A stretch of 18,182 nucleotides of DNA from CAYLZO01 sp964387775 (GTDB lineage: Bacteria; Chloroflexota; Anaerolineae; JAAYZQ01): NCBI GenBank assembly GCA_964387775.1, contig CAYLZO010000095.1, positions 1 to 18,182 on the forward strand. The letters are read 5' to 3'. A program made the translations under genes and the position numbers. This document shows, piece after piece, positions 6,385 through 13,860 of the stretch (positions are counted from its first letter, which is position 1; every line of letters starts with the position of its first letter). The notes beneath the pieces are model-generated. The model ran no database searches and was not told where the DNA came from. It was given only the letters and a program-made list of their open reading frames with translations.

Positions 6385-7356
6385 TTATCGAAAGACCTTT
6401 TTCGGCCGCCAGCGCTCGGCCTCCAAATCGTAACTCAAAATCGCCAGGAAATCGCCGTCGAGGTCGTAGGCGCGGCTCAGCGCCGGTTCTCGCCCATTGC
6501 CTCCAGGCGGCGGCCCACCGAGCACAGACTGCCCATGCCGGATCCGCCGCGCATCGTCGGCGCCGACGACTATCGCCGGCCAGTCAAAGAGGGCCTCGTC
6601 CAGCGGGAGCAGGTAACGATCCTCCTGGCCGTGTTCGAACGCTTCCTCCAGGCACTCCAGGCTGACAGCGTCCTCCAGCGTGAACCGCCCGCTCTGCAAG
6701 CGGACGAGGGTCGCCAGATAAGCTCCGCTGCCCAGTTTTTTGCCAAGGTCGTGGGCCAGCGAGCGAACGTAGGTCCCCGGCGAGCAGGCCACCTCGACGA
6801 TGAGGGCCGGCTCCGTCCAGTCGAGCAGGACGATCTCGTGGATCTCGACGGGGCGCGGCTCCCGTTGCACGGTCTTGCCCTCGCGGGCCAGCTTGTAGAG
6901 GGGCTGGCCGTCCCGCTTGATGGCCGAGTACATGGGCGGCACCTGCTCGATGCGGCCCTGGAAGAAGGCCAACACCCCCTGGATCGCCTCCCGGTCAAAG
7001 TCGGTCCGTCCCCCCTCCCGGACGACCTCGCCGTCGGCGTCGTAGGTATCGGTGGTCGTCCCCAGTACGATGGTGGCCCGGTAGCGCTTGCGGCCGGCCA
7101 TCAGATATTCGGCCACCCGCGTCGCCTGCCCCAGGCAGACGAGCAGCACGCCGGTCGCCAGGGGGTCCAGGGTGCCGGCGTGGCCCACCTTGCGCTGGCC
7201 GGCCACCCGCCGCACGGCGTTCACCACGTCGTGGGAGGTCACGCCCGGCGGCTTGTCCACGTTCAGGATGCCCGAAAGCGGCTCCTGGCGCCGGGGCGCA
7301 ACCCAGCGCCGCCCGGTCGCCTGCTCGCGTTTTGGACAATTGGCACAATCAGCCAT
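6385..7356 (-). CDS. truB: tRNA pseudouridine(55) synthase TruB
   Basis: A 323-residue protein that makes pseudouridine 55 in the T-loop of tRNAs. SGILNVDKPPGVTSHDVV at residues 28-45, then KVGHAGTLDPLATGVL with catalytic D64, RYRATIVLG, and a SPGTYVRSLAHDLG segment are standard TruB motifs in order. The C-terminal part (about 245-323) is the PUA-like region. About 25 residues precede the usual start and contain a C4-x2-C7 pair (DCANCPK); there is no later ATG, so the extension appears real. The ATG overlaps the end of the small ORF upstream by 8 bases, pointing to translational coupling. ribF-archease follows after 24 bases. Confidence 0.96.
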   Translation of the reverse strand: MADCANCPKREQATGRRWVAPRRQEPLSGILNVDKPPGVTSHDVVNAVRRVAGQRKVGHAGTLDPLATGVLLVCLGQATRVAEYLMAGRKRYRATIVLGTTTDTYDADGEVVREGGRTDFDREAIQGVLAFFQGRIEQVPPMYSAIKRDGQPLYKLAREGKTVQREPRPVEIHEIVLLDWTEPALIVEVACSPGTYVRSLAHDLGKKLGSGAYLATLVRLQSGRFTLEDAVSLECLEEAFEHGQEDRYLLPLDEALFDWPAIVVGADDARRIRHGQSVLGGPPPGGNGREPALSRAYDLDGDFLAILSYDLEAERWRPKKVFR

Positions 7357-7510
7357 CGGTTTCCGCCCTTTGACAAACCGCCCCGATCTCGGGATCGGAG
7401 CGGAAGACGTTACTCACCTCAATGTCCAGGTGGCGGGCATCCCGCCCCTGGTTCTCGACTACGGGCACCTCAATCGGGTGGCCCGCTTTGTTCTCCGCTC
7501 GCTCGGTCAC
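7349..7510 (-). CDS. Possible 53-residue small protein between nrnA and truB
   Basis: A GTG-initiated frame of 53 residues fills most of the 190-base gap between nrnA and truB. The deduced protein begins MTERAENKAGHPIEVPVVEN and has a mixed, soluble composition (HLDIEVSNVF, RSDPEIGAVCQRAETDG), unlike the Arg/Pro/Ala-rich products of shadow frames in this DNA. A GGGGA lies 4 bases before the GTG. The TGA stop overlaps the truB ATG by 8 bases, the arrangement expected of a translated operon member. No family is recognised and there is no membrane segment. It could instead be non-coding leader sequence of truB. Evidence is composition and position only. Confidence 0.5.
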   Translation of the reverse strand: MTERAENKAGHPIEVPVVENQGRDARHLDIEVSNVFRSDPEIGAVCQRAETDG

Positions 7511-7546
7511 TCGTCCCCAAAATGCTCGTCCATCGGTGGTGGTGTT

Positions 7547-8557
7547 CTAGTGAGTGGTGACGTGGGCTTTCCCCACGTCGTCACTCACTACGTTACCACT
7601 CAGATAGCGCTCGATCTCGGCCAGCACCCGTTCTTTAGCCTGGGACAGATCGGTCTCTAGCGTGCAGCCGGCGGCCCGGGGATGACCCCCGCCGCCCAGG
7701 CGCAGCGCCACGGCTGCCACGTCGTAGCCCGGTGCCGCACGCATGCTGACGTCGATGACGCCCTTGTCGCGCTCGGTAAAGACGGCGACGATGTTCGACT
7801 CTCGCACGCCGGACAAAAAGCTGGCCAGGCCCGACGAACCCTCCTCGCCCACGCCCCATCGCTGTCGCATGGCCCGCGTCACCGCGGTCCACAGGACTCC
7901 ATCTCGGGCCTGGAGGGCCGTGATGGCGTCACCCCACAAACGGACCGTGGCCAGTGGGCGCTGCTCCAGGACCCGCTGGATGATCTCGCCCAGCGAGGCC
8001 CCGGCTTCAATGAGCCGCATCGCTGCCTCAAAAACAGCCGAATCGACGTTGGACGTGCGGAAGGAGCGGGTGTCGGTCACCAGGCCGGTGAGCAGGCACA
8101 CGGCAATCCGCTCGGTCAATTCCCAGTCGAGGCCCTCGGCGAGGGCCAGGATCATCTGCGCCGTGGCTACGGCCGAAGGTTCCACCCAGTTGACCGTGCC
8201 AAAGAACGTGTTGGTCACGTGATGATCGATGTTGATCAGCGGCAGCGGAGCCAGCGATTCGTCATAGACCTCGCCCAGGCGGCGCTCGTCGCTGCAATCG
8301 AGGCTGATGACCAGGTCATGGCGGCCCTCGCCTTGCTGGACGACCTCGTCGCTGCCCGGTAGCCAGGTGAAGGCTTCGGGCACCGGGTCCTCGCAAGCCA
8401 GCGTGACACTTTTGCCTCGATCTCGAAGCAGCCAACCGAGGCCCAGCAGCGACCCGATAGCATCGCCGTCGGGAGCCACGTGACAGATGACCAGGATGCG
8501 GCCAGCCTGGCAGATCTCCTCACCGACCTTTTTCAATTCAAGAAGGCTCTGATTCAT
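7547..8557 (-). CDS. nrnA: DHH/DHHA1 phosphoesterase, NrnA-like (bifunctional oligoribonuclease/pAp phosphatase)
   Basis: A 336-residue protein from ATG at 8557. DHH motifs appear in order: HVAPDGDAIGS (motif I), SLDCSDERRLG (II), INIDHHVTN (III, the DHH itself) and GLVTDTRSF (IV). The C-terminal DHHA1 substrate-binding domain ends with GGGGHPRAAGC. This is the NrnA family, which degrades nanoRNAs and dephosphorylates pAp; in many Gram-positives and Chloroflexota it sits between rbfA and truB as here. The start overlaps rbfA by 20 bases; a longer start at 8566 is possible, but its AGGGAGG would abut the ATG, so 8557 is preferred. The last 15 or so residues (VVSDDVGKAHVTTH) are encoded by a hairpin repeat and are probably not part of the ancestral protein. 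Confidence 0.92.
   Translation of the reverse strand: MNQSLLELKKVGEEICQAGRILVICHVAPDGDAIGSLLGLGWLLRDRGKSVTLACEDPVPEAFTWLPGSDEVVQQGEGRHDLVISLDCSDERRLGEVYDESLAPLPLINIDHHVTNTFFGTVNWVEPSAVATAQMILALAEGLDWELTERIAVCLLTGLVTDTRSFRTSNVDSAVFEAAMRLIEAGASLGEIIQRVLEQRPLATVRLWGDAITALQARDGVLWTAVTRAMRQRWGVGEEGSSGLASFLSGVRESNIVAVFTERDKGVIDVSMRAAPGYDVAAVALRLGGGGHPRAAGCTLETDLSQAKERVLAEIERYLSGNVVSDDVGKAHVTTH
7549..7589. repeat. Hairpin repeat overlapping the 3' end of nrnA
   Basis: Arms 7549-7566 and 7572-7589 pair at 16 of 18 positions around a 5-base loop (core GACGTGGG with CCCACGTC, outer AGTGAGTG with CACTCACT). The nrnA stop TAG (7547-7549) is at its outer edge. A related partial copy (TTACCACTCA) lies just beyond at 7593-7602. 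There is no T-tract on the minus strand, so it is more likely an inserted palindrome or an mRNA 3'-end stabiliser than an intrinsic terminator. Confidence 0.65.
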
Positions 8558-8912
8558 CGCCCAGCAGGCCATCCTCCCTGAGTTGATCCAGCAGTTGGTC
8601 AATACGCCGCCCGTACTCCCCACTGCGATCTAGCTTGAAGACCAGTTCGGGGACGAAGCGGAGCTCGATGCGGTTGGCCAGCGCCGTCCGCAGGTAGCTC
8701 TTGGCGTGATCGAGGGCGGCGATGGCCTCCGCCTTGGCCTCCTCCTCCCCCATAACGGTAAAGTGAACCTGGGCCAGCAGCAGGTCCTTGGTCACGTCCA
8801 CGTCGGTGATGGTCACGTCGCTCAGGCGCGGGTCGCGGACCTCCAGCAGGAGGAGCAGGCTGAGTTCCCGCTTGATCAGTTCCGATACTTGACGTTGGCG
8901 TCGAGTTGGCAT
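8538..8912 (-). CDS. rbfA: 30S ribosome-binding factor RbfA
   Basis: A 124-residue protein of normal RbfA length from ATG 8912. MPTRRQRQVSELIKRELS opens it as in most RbfA proteins. LEVRDPRLSDVTITDVDVTKDLLLAQVHFTV is the KH-fold core (visible as RDPRLSDVTITDVDVT, then AQVHFTV). KSYLRTALANRIELRFVPEL (KSYLRTALA, LRFVPEL) is the conserved helix and strand before the LDRSGEYGRRID segment. RbfA binds the immature 30S subunit and helps 16S rRNA 5'-end maturation. An earlier in-frame ATG at 8951 would add 13 residues encoded by a pair of small hairpins and is rejected. The gene follows infB by 45 bases and overlaps nrnA by 20 bases. Confidence 0.95.
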   Translation of the reverse strand: MPTRRQRQVSELIKRELSLLLLLEVRDPRLSDVTITDVDVTKDLLLAQVHFTVMGEEEAKAEAIAALDHAKSYLRTALANRIELRFVPELVFKLDRSGEYGRRIDQLLDQLREDGLLGDESEPS

Positions 8913-8921
8913 ATCCGTGAA

Positions 8922-8951
8922 TCGCCAATGGCGAATGGCGCACAGCGCCAT
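8922..8951. repeat. Two adjacent small hairpins in the infB-rbfA gap
   Basis: TCGCCAATGGCGA (8922-8934) is a 6-bp stem with a one-base centre. Directly beside it, 8935-8951 forms a perfect 7-bp stem (ATGGCGC, GCGCCAT) with a 3-base loop. Together they occupy most of the 45 bases between infB and rbfA and share the unit TGGCGA/ATGGCG. They lie just upstream of the rbfA ATG and could alter its translation, or be a remnant of a short dispersed repeat. Confidence 0.6.
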
Positions 8952-8957
8952 CAGCCA

Positions 8958-10904
8958 CTAGCTGACCCTCACGCTCCGGTAGAATTCGAGGACGTCGCCC
9001 TCCTCGAAATCGTCGAACCCGGCAACGCTGATACCACACTCGAAGCCGGCCTTGACCTCGGTGACGTCGTCCTGAAAGCGCTTCAGGGAATCGAGCGAAC
9101 CGTCGAACAGCTCTTCACCATCGCGCAGGACGCGGACCATGGCGTTGCGCGCAACCTCGCCGTCCGTAACGTAACAGCCGGCGATGTTGCCCCGGCGTCG
9201 GATGCGGAACACCTGCCGAACCTCGGCGTGGCCGATGACGACGTCCTCATACTCGGGCTCCAGCATACCGCGCAAGGCCCGGTCTATGTCGTCCACCAGC
9301 CGATAGATAATGTCGTACTGGCGGATGTCCACACGCTCCTGGGTCGCCATGCGGCGCGCCGCCGAGTCGACGTTCACGTTAAAGCCGATGACGATGGCGT
9401 CAGATGCCGAAGCCAACATCACGTCCGATTCAGAGATGTTGCCGATGCCCTGGTGGAGGATGTTGACCTTGAGATCTTCCGTGCCCAACTCTTTGAGAGA
9501 GTTGAGGATGGGCTCCACGGAGCCCTGGACGTCGGCCTTAAAGACGACGTTCAACTCCAGCACCTCACCGGCCTGGAACCGGCTAAAGACCTCGTCGAGG
9601 GTCATAGTCCGGGGACCCACCGGCCCTTGCTCGGCGATCCGCTGGCGATCGGCGCGATCTTCGGCCAGGGACCGAGCCTCACGCTCGCTCTCCAGCACCT
9701 CAAAGATGTCGCCCGGGGAGGGCACGTCAGAGAGGCCCATCACCTGCACCGGCATGGCCGGCGGCGCCTCTTTGACCGTCTGCCCCCGGTGATCGAGCAT
9801 GGCCCGCACGCGCCCCGAGATCGTCCCGATCAGCAAAGCATCGCCCTGGTGCAACGTACCCCCTTGCACCAGAAGGGTCGCCATCGGACCTCTGTGCCGG
9901 TCCAACTGGCTTTCGACCACGGTCCCTACCGCCGGGCGGTTGGGATTGCTCTTGAGGTCGGCGAGCTCGGTCACGAGTAGGACATTCTCCAGCAGCTCAT
10001 CGATCCCACGTTTCATCTTGGCCGAGACGGGGACGAGGATCACGTCGCCGCCCCACTCCTCGACGGTTAAATCGACGTCGGCCAATTGCTGCTTCACCCG
10101 CTCCGGCTGGGCCCCGGTCTTGTCCATCTTGTTCAGGGCCACCAAAATGGGCACCCCGGCCGCTCGGGCGTGGTCAATGGCCTCCCGGGTTTGGGGCATC
10201 ACGCCATCATCGGCCGCGACGACCAGCACCGCCAGGTCGGTGACCTGGGCGCCCCGGGCCCGCATTGCCGTGAACGCTTCGTGGCCGGGCGTGTCGAGAA
10301 ACGTGATCTTGCGGCCATCCTTTTCGACCTGGTAAGCACCAATGTGCTGGGTGATGCCGCCCGACTCACCGCCAACCACGTTGGTCTCGCGGATGGCATC
10401 CAGGAGCGTCGTCTTGCCGTGATCTACGTGACCCAGGACCGTCACCACCGGCGGACGCGGTTGAAGCTGCTCTGCCGGCTCTTTCTCCAACAGGCGTTGC
10501 CACAGCGTCAGCTTTCTCTCTTCGCGCGGCTCCTCTTCGACGACCTCTTCCACGACCTCCGGCTCGCTTGGGCGAGTCTCGAATCCCAGTTCGGAGGCGA
10601 CGATCTCGGCCGTCTCGTAGTCAATTTGCTGGTTGATGCTGGCCACGATCCCATTGGACATCAGCTCTTTGATGACGTCGATGGGACTCATGCGCAGCGC
10701 CCGGGCCAGATCCCGGACCGTCAGCACCTCCGGAAGCTCGATCACCTTGGGTGGCGGAGGGGGAGAGGGCTTGGACGATCGCGAAGGAGGCGCCTCCTTC
10801 GCCTTAACTTTTTGGCGAGTGGGTTTCTGTTCAGGCTCGCCAGTACCCCCTGGCTTTCGAATCGGCGGTCGTCGCTGATCGCCCTTTTTACCTCTTTGTC
10901 CCAT
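8958..10904 (-). CDS. infB: Translation initiation factor IF-2
   Basis: A 648-residue IF-2, at the short end for the family because the N-terminal region is compact. Residues 1-53 are basic and Pro-rich; 55-110 form the IF2 N-terminal domain (VRDLARALRMSPIDVIKELM). The GTPase domain starts at about 150 with GHVDHGKT (158-165), DTPGHEAF, NKMD and SAK in order. The C-terminal half has FKADVQGSVEPI, IGNISESDVMLASAS, and the fMet-tRNA-binding domain ending GDVLEFYRSVRVS. The protein places initiator tRNA on the 30S subunit and promotes subunit joining. ATG at 10904 follows a GGGAGGAGAG ribosome binding site. It lies 56 bases after ylxR. Confidence 0.98.
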   Translation of the reverse strand: MGQRGKKGDQRRPPIRKPGGTGEPEQKPTRQKVKAKEAPPSRSSKPSPPPPPKVIELPEVLTVRDLARALRMSPIDVIKELMSNGIVASINQQIDYETAEIVASELGFETRPSEPEVVEEVVEEEPREERKLTLWQRLLEKEPAEQLQPRPPVVTVLGHVDHGKTTLLDAIRETNVVGGESGGITQHIGAYQVEKDGRKITFLDTPGHEAFTAMRARGAQVTDLAVLVVAADDGVMPQTREAIDHARAAGVPILVALNKMDKTGAQPERVKQQLADVDLTVEEWGGDVILVPVSAKMKRGIDELLENVLLVTELADLKSNPNRPAVGTVVESQLDRHRGPMATLLVQGGTLHQGDALLIGTISGRVRAMLDHRGQTVKEAPPAMPVQVMGLSDVPSPGDIFEVLESEREARSLAEDRADRQRIAEQGPVGPRTMTLDEVFSRFQAGEVLELNVVFKADVQGSVEPILNSLKELGTEDLKVNILHQGIGNISESDVMLASASDAIVIGFNVNVDSAARRMATQERVDIRQYDIIYRLVDDIDRALRGMLEPEYEDVVIGHAEVRQVFRIRRRGNIAGCYVTDGEVARNAMVRVLRDGEELFDGSLDSLKRFQDDVTEVKAGFECGISVAGFDDFEEGDVLEFYRSVRVS

Positions 10905-10960
10905 GCGTTTCTCTCCTCCCCCAATATCCGGGTCGAATCAACCTCTAGGGTTGTACGTAG

Positions 10961-11263
10961 TTATGTTTCCGAGGCCGCCTCTTCAGCCAACAGGTCTTGA
11001 GCAGATGCCAACAATACTCGGGCCGTGTCCACATCGAGCGGGCTTTTTAAGGCCCGGGCCAGCGTCCCACGCTCCAGAGCGGTCTCCCAACAGCGGCGCT
11101 TGTGACACAAATACGCCCCCCTGCCCGGGTGCTTGCCCCGGGGATCGATCTCGATGGTGCCTTCCAGCGTGCGCACGATTCGGATCAACTCCCGCTTTGG
11201 CAGTTTCTGCCGGCACACCACACAGGTGCGCAAGGGAACGTGTTTTCGACGCTTCTGGGTCAC
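10961..11263 (-). CDS. ylxR: YlxR/RnpM family RNA-binding protein (DUF448)
   Basis: A 100-residue protein starting at GTG 11263, with GAGGTAG upstream. RTCVVCRQKLPKRELIRIVR at residues 12-31, then GRGAYLCHKRRC at 47-58, are the signature of the YlxR family. Members lie between nusA and infB in many bacteria, as here. The B. subtilis protein (RnpM) is reported to bind and modulate RNase P RNA; the E. coli lineage lacks it. The cysteines in CVVC and YLC...C are conserved in many members. The last 25 residues are a helical tail typical of the longer versions. Confidence 0.93.
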   Translation of the reverse strand: MTQKRRKHVPLRTCVVCRQKLPKRELIRIVRTLEGTIEIDPRGKHPGRGAYLCHKRRCWETALERGTLARALKSPLDVDTARVLLASAQDLLAEEAASET

Positions 11264-11302
11264 GCCTGGCTACCTCTCGTCCTGTCACTCAAGCCTGGGC
11301 GC

Positions 11303-12949
11303 CTAGCCCCAATACTCGTCGTCCGTGTAACGCGGGCTCGGCCTCCGATGGCGCTTCCCCTTTTTCTTCTTGCGGGCCCTTTCCCGGCGCTCCTCAAACT
11401 TGTCAAAGTCTTCCTTCACCCACTCGACCGTGGGCTCGGGCTCTTTCTCCTCTTCCTCTTCTTCCCAATCCGCTTCTTCGTCCCAGCCGCCAAAATAGTC
11501 GATCTCGGGCTCGACCGGCACCCAGCCCAGGGAATCCTCGATAGGTTCCCCTTCAAAGGTAGGCTCAGTTTCTTCCCCCGGCTTGGTGACCCAGTCAGGA
11601 AGCTCTTCCTCCTCGGCGACCTCTACCTTCTCTTCGACCTTGGCTTCAGCCTCAGCTTTGGCATCCGGCTCCGCCACCTCTGCCTCAGACGGAATCTCTT
11701 CCTCCGCCTCGACCTCGACGGTTGGCTCTTCCTCCGGCCAGTCCAAGACCTCGTGGCTGGCTTCTTGCACCTGGGCCCGAACGATCTCCCGATCCTCCTC
11801 ACTCAGGTCCTCACTCTTGCGGAGAAGCACCTCGGCCAGAGAGAGCAAATCCATGTCCTCCGTGGGGAGGGTGGCATCCTCCAGACGGCCCAAGGTCTCT
11901 TCGGCAGCCTCGGTCGCGCTCTTGATGTCAATGCGCCAGCCGGTCAGCTTGGCAGCCAGCCGCGCGTTCTGGCCCTCCTTGCCAATCGCCAGCGATAGCT
12001 GGCGATCGGGGACGATGACGGTCGCCGTCTTGCCCGTCTCCGGATCTTCGTCCAGCAAGACGTTCATCACCTTCGCCGGGCTCAGGGCATTGGCAATAAA
12101 CGTCCCCTTCTCCGAATCCCACTGCACGATGTCGATTTTTTCGCCGTTCAGCTCGTTGACGACGTTCTGAATGCGCCCACCCCGGACACCGACGCAGGAG
12201 CCGACGGGGTCCACGCCCTCTTGTGTTGCGTGCACCGCAACCTTGGAACGTGAGCCAGCCTCGCGGGTGATGGCCTTGATCTCGACCGTCCCGCCAAAGA
12301 TCTCGGGCACCTCCAGCTCTAGCAAGCGGCGCAGCAAACCGGGGCTGCGGCGCGAGAGGGTAATCTGGGGGCCGCGGTTCCCACGGCGCACCTCCAAAAC
12401 GTAGGCCCGCAGGCGCATCCCGCGCCGGTACCGCTCTGACGGCACCTGCTCCCGCAGCGGCAGAAGAGCTTCGGCCCCATCCAGACTGATGATCACGTCC
12501 TTGGAATGGTAGTCAAAGCTTTGGATCGTCCCATGGACGATCTCGCCCGCACTCTCGGCAAAGTTGGCGTACTGCGTCTCACGCTCTGCCTCGCGGATGC
12601 GCTGCAAGATGACCTGCTTGGCCGTCTGGGCCGCAATGCGGCCAAAATCGCGCGGCGTGCTCTCGATCAAGATCGTCTCCCCGTGCTGGATCATGGGATC
12701 GTACTTGCGCGCCTCTTTCAACCCGATCTGCTCTTTGGGATCCTCCACTGTCTCGACGACTTCCTTCGCAGCATAGACCCGAGCATCCCCCGTATCGGGA
12801 TCGATCTCGACCTCTATGTTGTTCGCCGAGCCAAAATTACGCTTGTACGCCGAGATAAGCGCAGCTTCCACAGCCTCGAGTACTACGTCGGGCGAAAGCT
12901 TGCGCTCGGAGCACAAAGCATTGATTGCCAGCATGAAATCACTTCTCAT
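11303..12949 (-). CDS. nusA: Transcription elongation/termination factor NusA with long acidic tail
   Basis: A 548-residue protein from ATG 12949; MRSDFMLAINALCSERKLSP is the standard NusA N-terminus, so the upstream in-frame ATG at 13006 is rejected. Residues 1-125 are the RNA polymerase-binding domain, 134-198 the S1 domain (GEIVHGTIQSF), about 200-345 the two KH domains (GSCVGVRGGRIQ and LAIGKEGQNARLA). These give a complete core of NusA. Residues 375-545 are an extra tail, extremely rich in Glu and Asp with scattered Trp (DWPEEE, DYFGGWDEEADW), then a basic patch (RKKKKGKRHRR) and a DDEYWG end. The tail has no recognisable domain. It opens the long minus-strand operon; rimP, the usual upstream neighbour, is absent here. 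Confidence 0.97.
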   Translation of the reverse strand: MRSDFMLAINALCSERKLSPDVVLEAVEAALISAYKRNFGSANNIEVEIDPDTGDARVYAAKEVVETVEDPKEQIGLKEARKYDPMIQHGETILIESTPRDFGRIAAQTAKQVILQRIREAERETQYANFAESAGEIVHGTIQSFDYHSKDVIISLDGAEALLPLREQVPSERYRRGMRLRAYVLEVRRGNRGPQITLSRRSPGLLRRLLELEVPEIFGGTVEIKAITREAGSRSKVAVHATQEGVDPVGSCVGVRGGRIQNVVNELNGEKIDIVQWDSEKGTFIANALSPAKVMNVLLDEDPETGKTATVIVPDRQLSLAIGKEGQNARLAAKLTGWRIDIKSATEAAEETLGRLEDATLPTEDMDLLSLAEVLLRKSEDLSEEDREIVRAQVQEASHEVLDWPEEEPTVEVEAEEEIPSEAEVAEPDAKAEAEAKVEEKVEVAEEEELPDWVTKPGEETEPTFEGEPIEDSLGWVPVEPEIDYFGGWDEEADWEEEEEEKEPEPTVEWVKEDFDKFEERRERARKKKKGKRHRRPSPRYTDDEYWG

Positions 12950-12987
12950 TTTCAAGCTACCTCTACTCCATATCCCCTGATAGCAAG

Positions 12988-13010
12988 AAAAGTGGGGGGT
13001 CCCCACTTTT
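12988..13010 (-). promoter_or_regulatory. Terminator-like hairpin in the nusA leader
   Basis: AAAAGTGGGG at 12988-12997 and CCCCACTTTT at 13001-13010 form a perfect 10-bp stem with a 3-base loop. On the minus strand the stem reads AAAAGTGGGG-acc-CCCCACTTTT and is followed by CTTGC, so only the stem's own TTTT serves as a T-tract. It is located between the predicted nusA promoter and ATG, about 39 bases before the latter. It may be an attenuator through which NusA controls its own operon, or a dispersed palindrome. Confidence 0.6.
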
Positions 13011-13053
13011 CCAGAAACGAATCCAGGACTATGCTTACCACTACACGGAAGAG

Positions 13054-13082
13054 ATTATAGCACAATCCCTACCCGCTTGCAA
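13054..13082 (-). promoter_or_regulatory. Sigma-70-type promoter of the nusA operon
   Basis: On the minus strand TTGCAA (13082-13077) is followed after exactly 17 bases by a perfect TATAAT (13059-13054). A TG lies one base before it, making an extended -10. Predicted transcript start is near 13047, giving a leader of about 98 bases. Confidence 0.8.
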
Positions 13083-13157
13083 GTTTTCCCTGACCTTTCG
13101 CTGCCCAAACGGTCTCCCAACTCCACACTATGTCACGCTGGAGAATGGTCGGGGGAA

Positions 13158-13187
13158 TTGGACACCCCTCGGAGAACGTGGTACAAT
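13158..13187 (+). promoter_or_regulatory. Sigma-70-type promoter of the DUF3786 gene
   Basis: TTGGAC (13158-13163) and TACAAT (13182-13187) are separated by 18 bases, 30 bases before the ATG. It diverges from the nusA promoter about 75 bases away. Confidence 0.6.
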
Positions 13188-13216
13188 GCCCCCAACACAG
13201 TTCGATGGGAAGGACC

Positions 13217-13858
13217 ATGGACAGAAAGCCTAGGACACCCGAAGAGACCTACGGCCCGGCCCTCCACAAGGCCCAGCAGGCATTCCCCACCCTGGAGCCG
13301 GCAGACGCAGCGGCCCGGGCCGCTGTGGTTTACGAGCCCCTCGAGCCGGTCCGGGGCCGGTTCACAGTGCCCTTCTTCGGGACGCTCTACCACGTGACCT
13401 GGCCCGAGGGGCAGGTCCGCCCAGGCGCCGGCGATGGCCAGGATGCCGACGTGGCCACACAGATCCTGCTCTTGCACTACCTTCTCACCGCCGACGGCAC
13501 CCCCCTGGCCAGCAAGTGGATCGCCTTTCGTAATCTGCCCGGGGGTCTGGGCTACGACGCCGCTTTTCAGGGCCGGGCCAATCGCCGGCTGGCCGGGGCT
13601 TTTGGCCGCGACCGCGCCGCCTTCCAGGCAGCCGCCCGCTCGCTGGGCGGCGAGCCACTCGCCTTCGGCGACGCCTCCTTCCTCTTTCGCGCCCTGCCCC
13701 GCCTCTGGCTGGCGACCGTCCTCTACCTGGCCGACGAAGAGTTCTCAGCCACCGCCAACGTCCTCTTTGACGCTTCGGCTCCCCACTACCTGCCTACCGA
13801 GGACCTGGCCGTCCTGGGCGGCATGCTGGCCGGACGGCTGATCAAGGCCGGGCGATGA
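13217..13858 (+). CDS. DUF3786 domain protein
   Basis: A 213-residue protein. The central stretch with ILLLHYLLTADGTPLASKWIAFRNLPGG (as LLLHYLLTADGTPL and KWIAFRNLPGG) followed by LGGEPLAFGDASFLF and PRLWLATVLYLADEEFSATANVLFDASAPHYLPTEDL (as LATVLYLADEEF and FDASAPHYLPTEDL) is the signature of DUF3786. These are soluble proteins of unknown function found mainly in anaerobes and Chloroflexota. The start at 13217 is chosen because GGAAGG lies 4 bases upstream; the ATG at 13205 four codons earlier is possible. No catalytic motif is evident. It stands alone between the nusA and tRNA-Ser transcription units with its own promoter. The T-rich tail of the tRNA terminator comes immediately after its stop from the other direction. 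Confidence 0.82.
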   Translation: MDRKPRTPEETYGPALHKAQQAFPTLEPADAAARAAVVYEPLEPVRGRFTVPFFGTLYHVTWPEGQVRPGAGDGQDADVATQILLLHYLLTADGTPLASKWIAFRNLPGGLGYDAAFQGRANRRLAGAFGRDRAAFQAAARSLGGEPLAFGDASFLFRALPRLWLATVLYLADEEFSATANVLFDASAPHYLPTEDLAVLGGMLAGRLIKAGR

Positions 13859-13860
13859 AC

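Noticed and set aside
8706..9980. 424-codon open frame on the plus strand opposite infB and rbfA
   Set aside because: Shadow of infB; no ribosome binding site and no family resemblance.
10939..10953. CAACC-tctag-GGTTG hairpin between ylxR and infB
   Set aside because: Only a 5-bp stem with no T-tract; too weak to call a terminator or regulatory site.
12950..13006. NusA start at ATG 13006
   Set aside because: The extra 19 residues are encoded by the leader hairpin region and do not match NusA; the conserved N-terminus begins at 12949.
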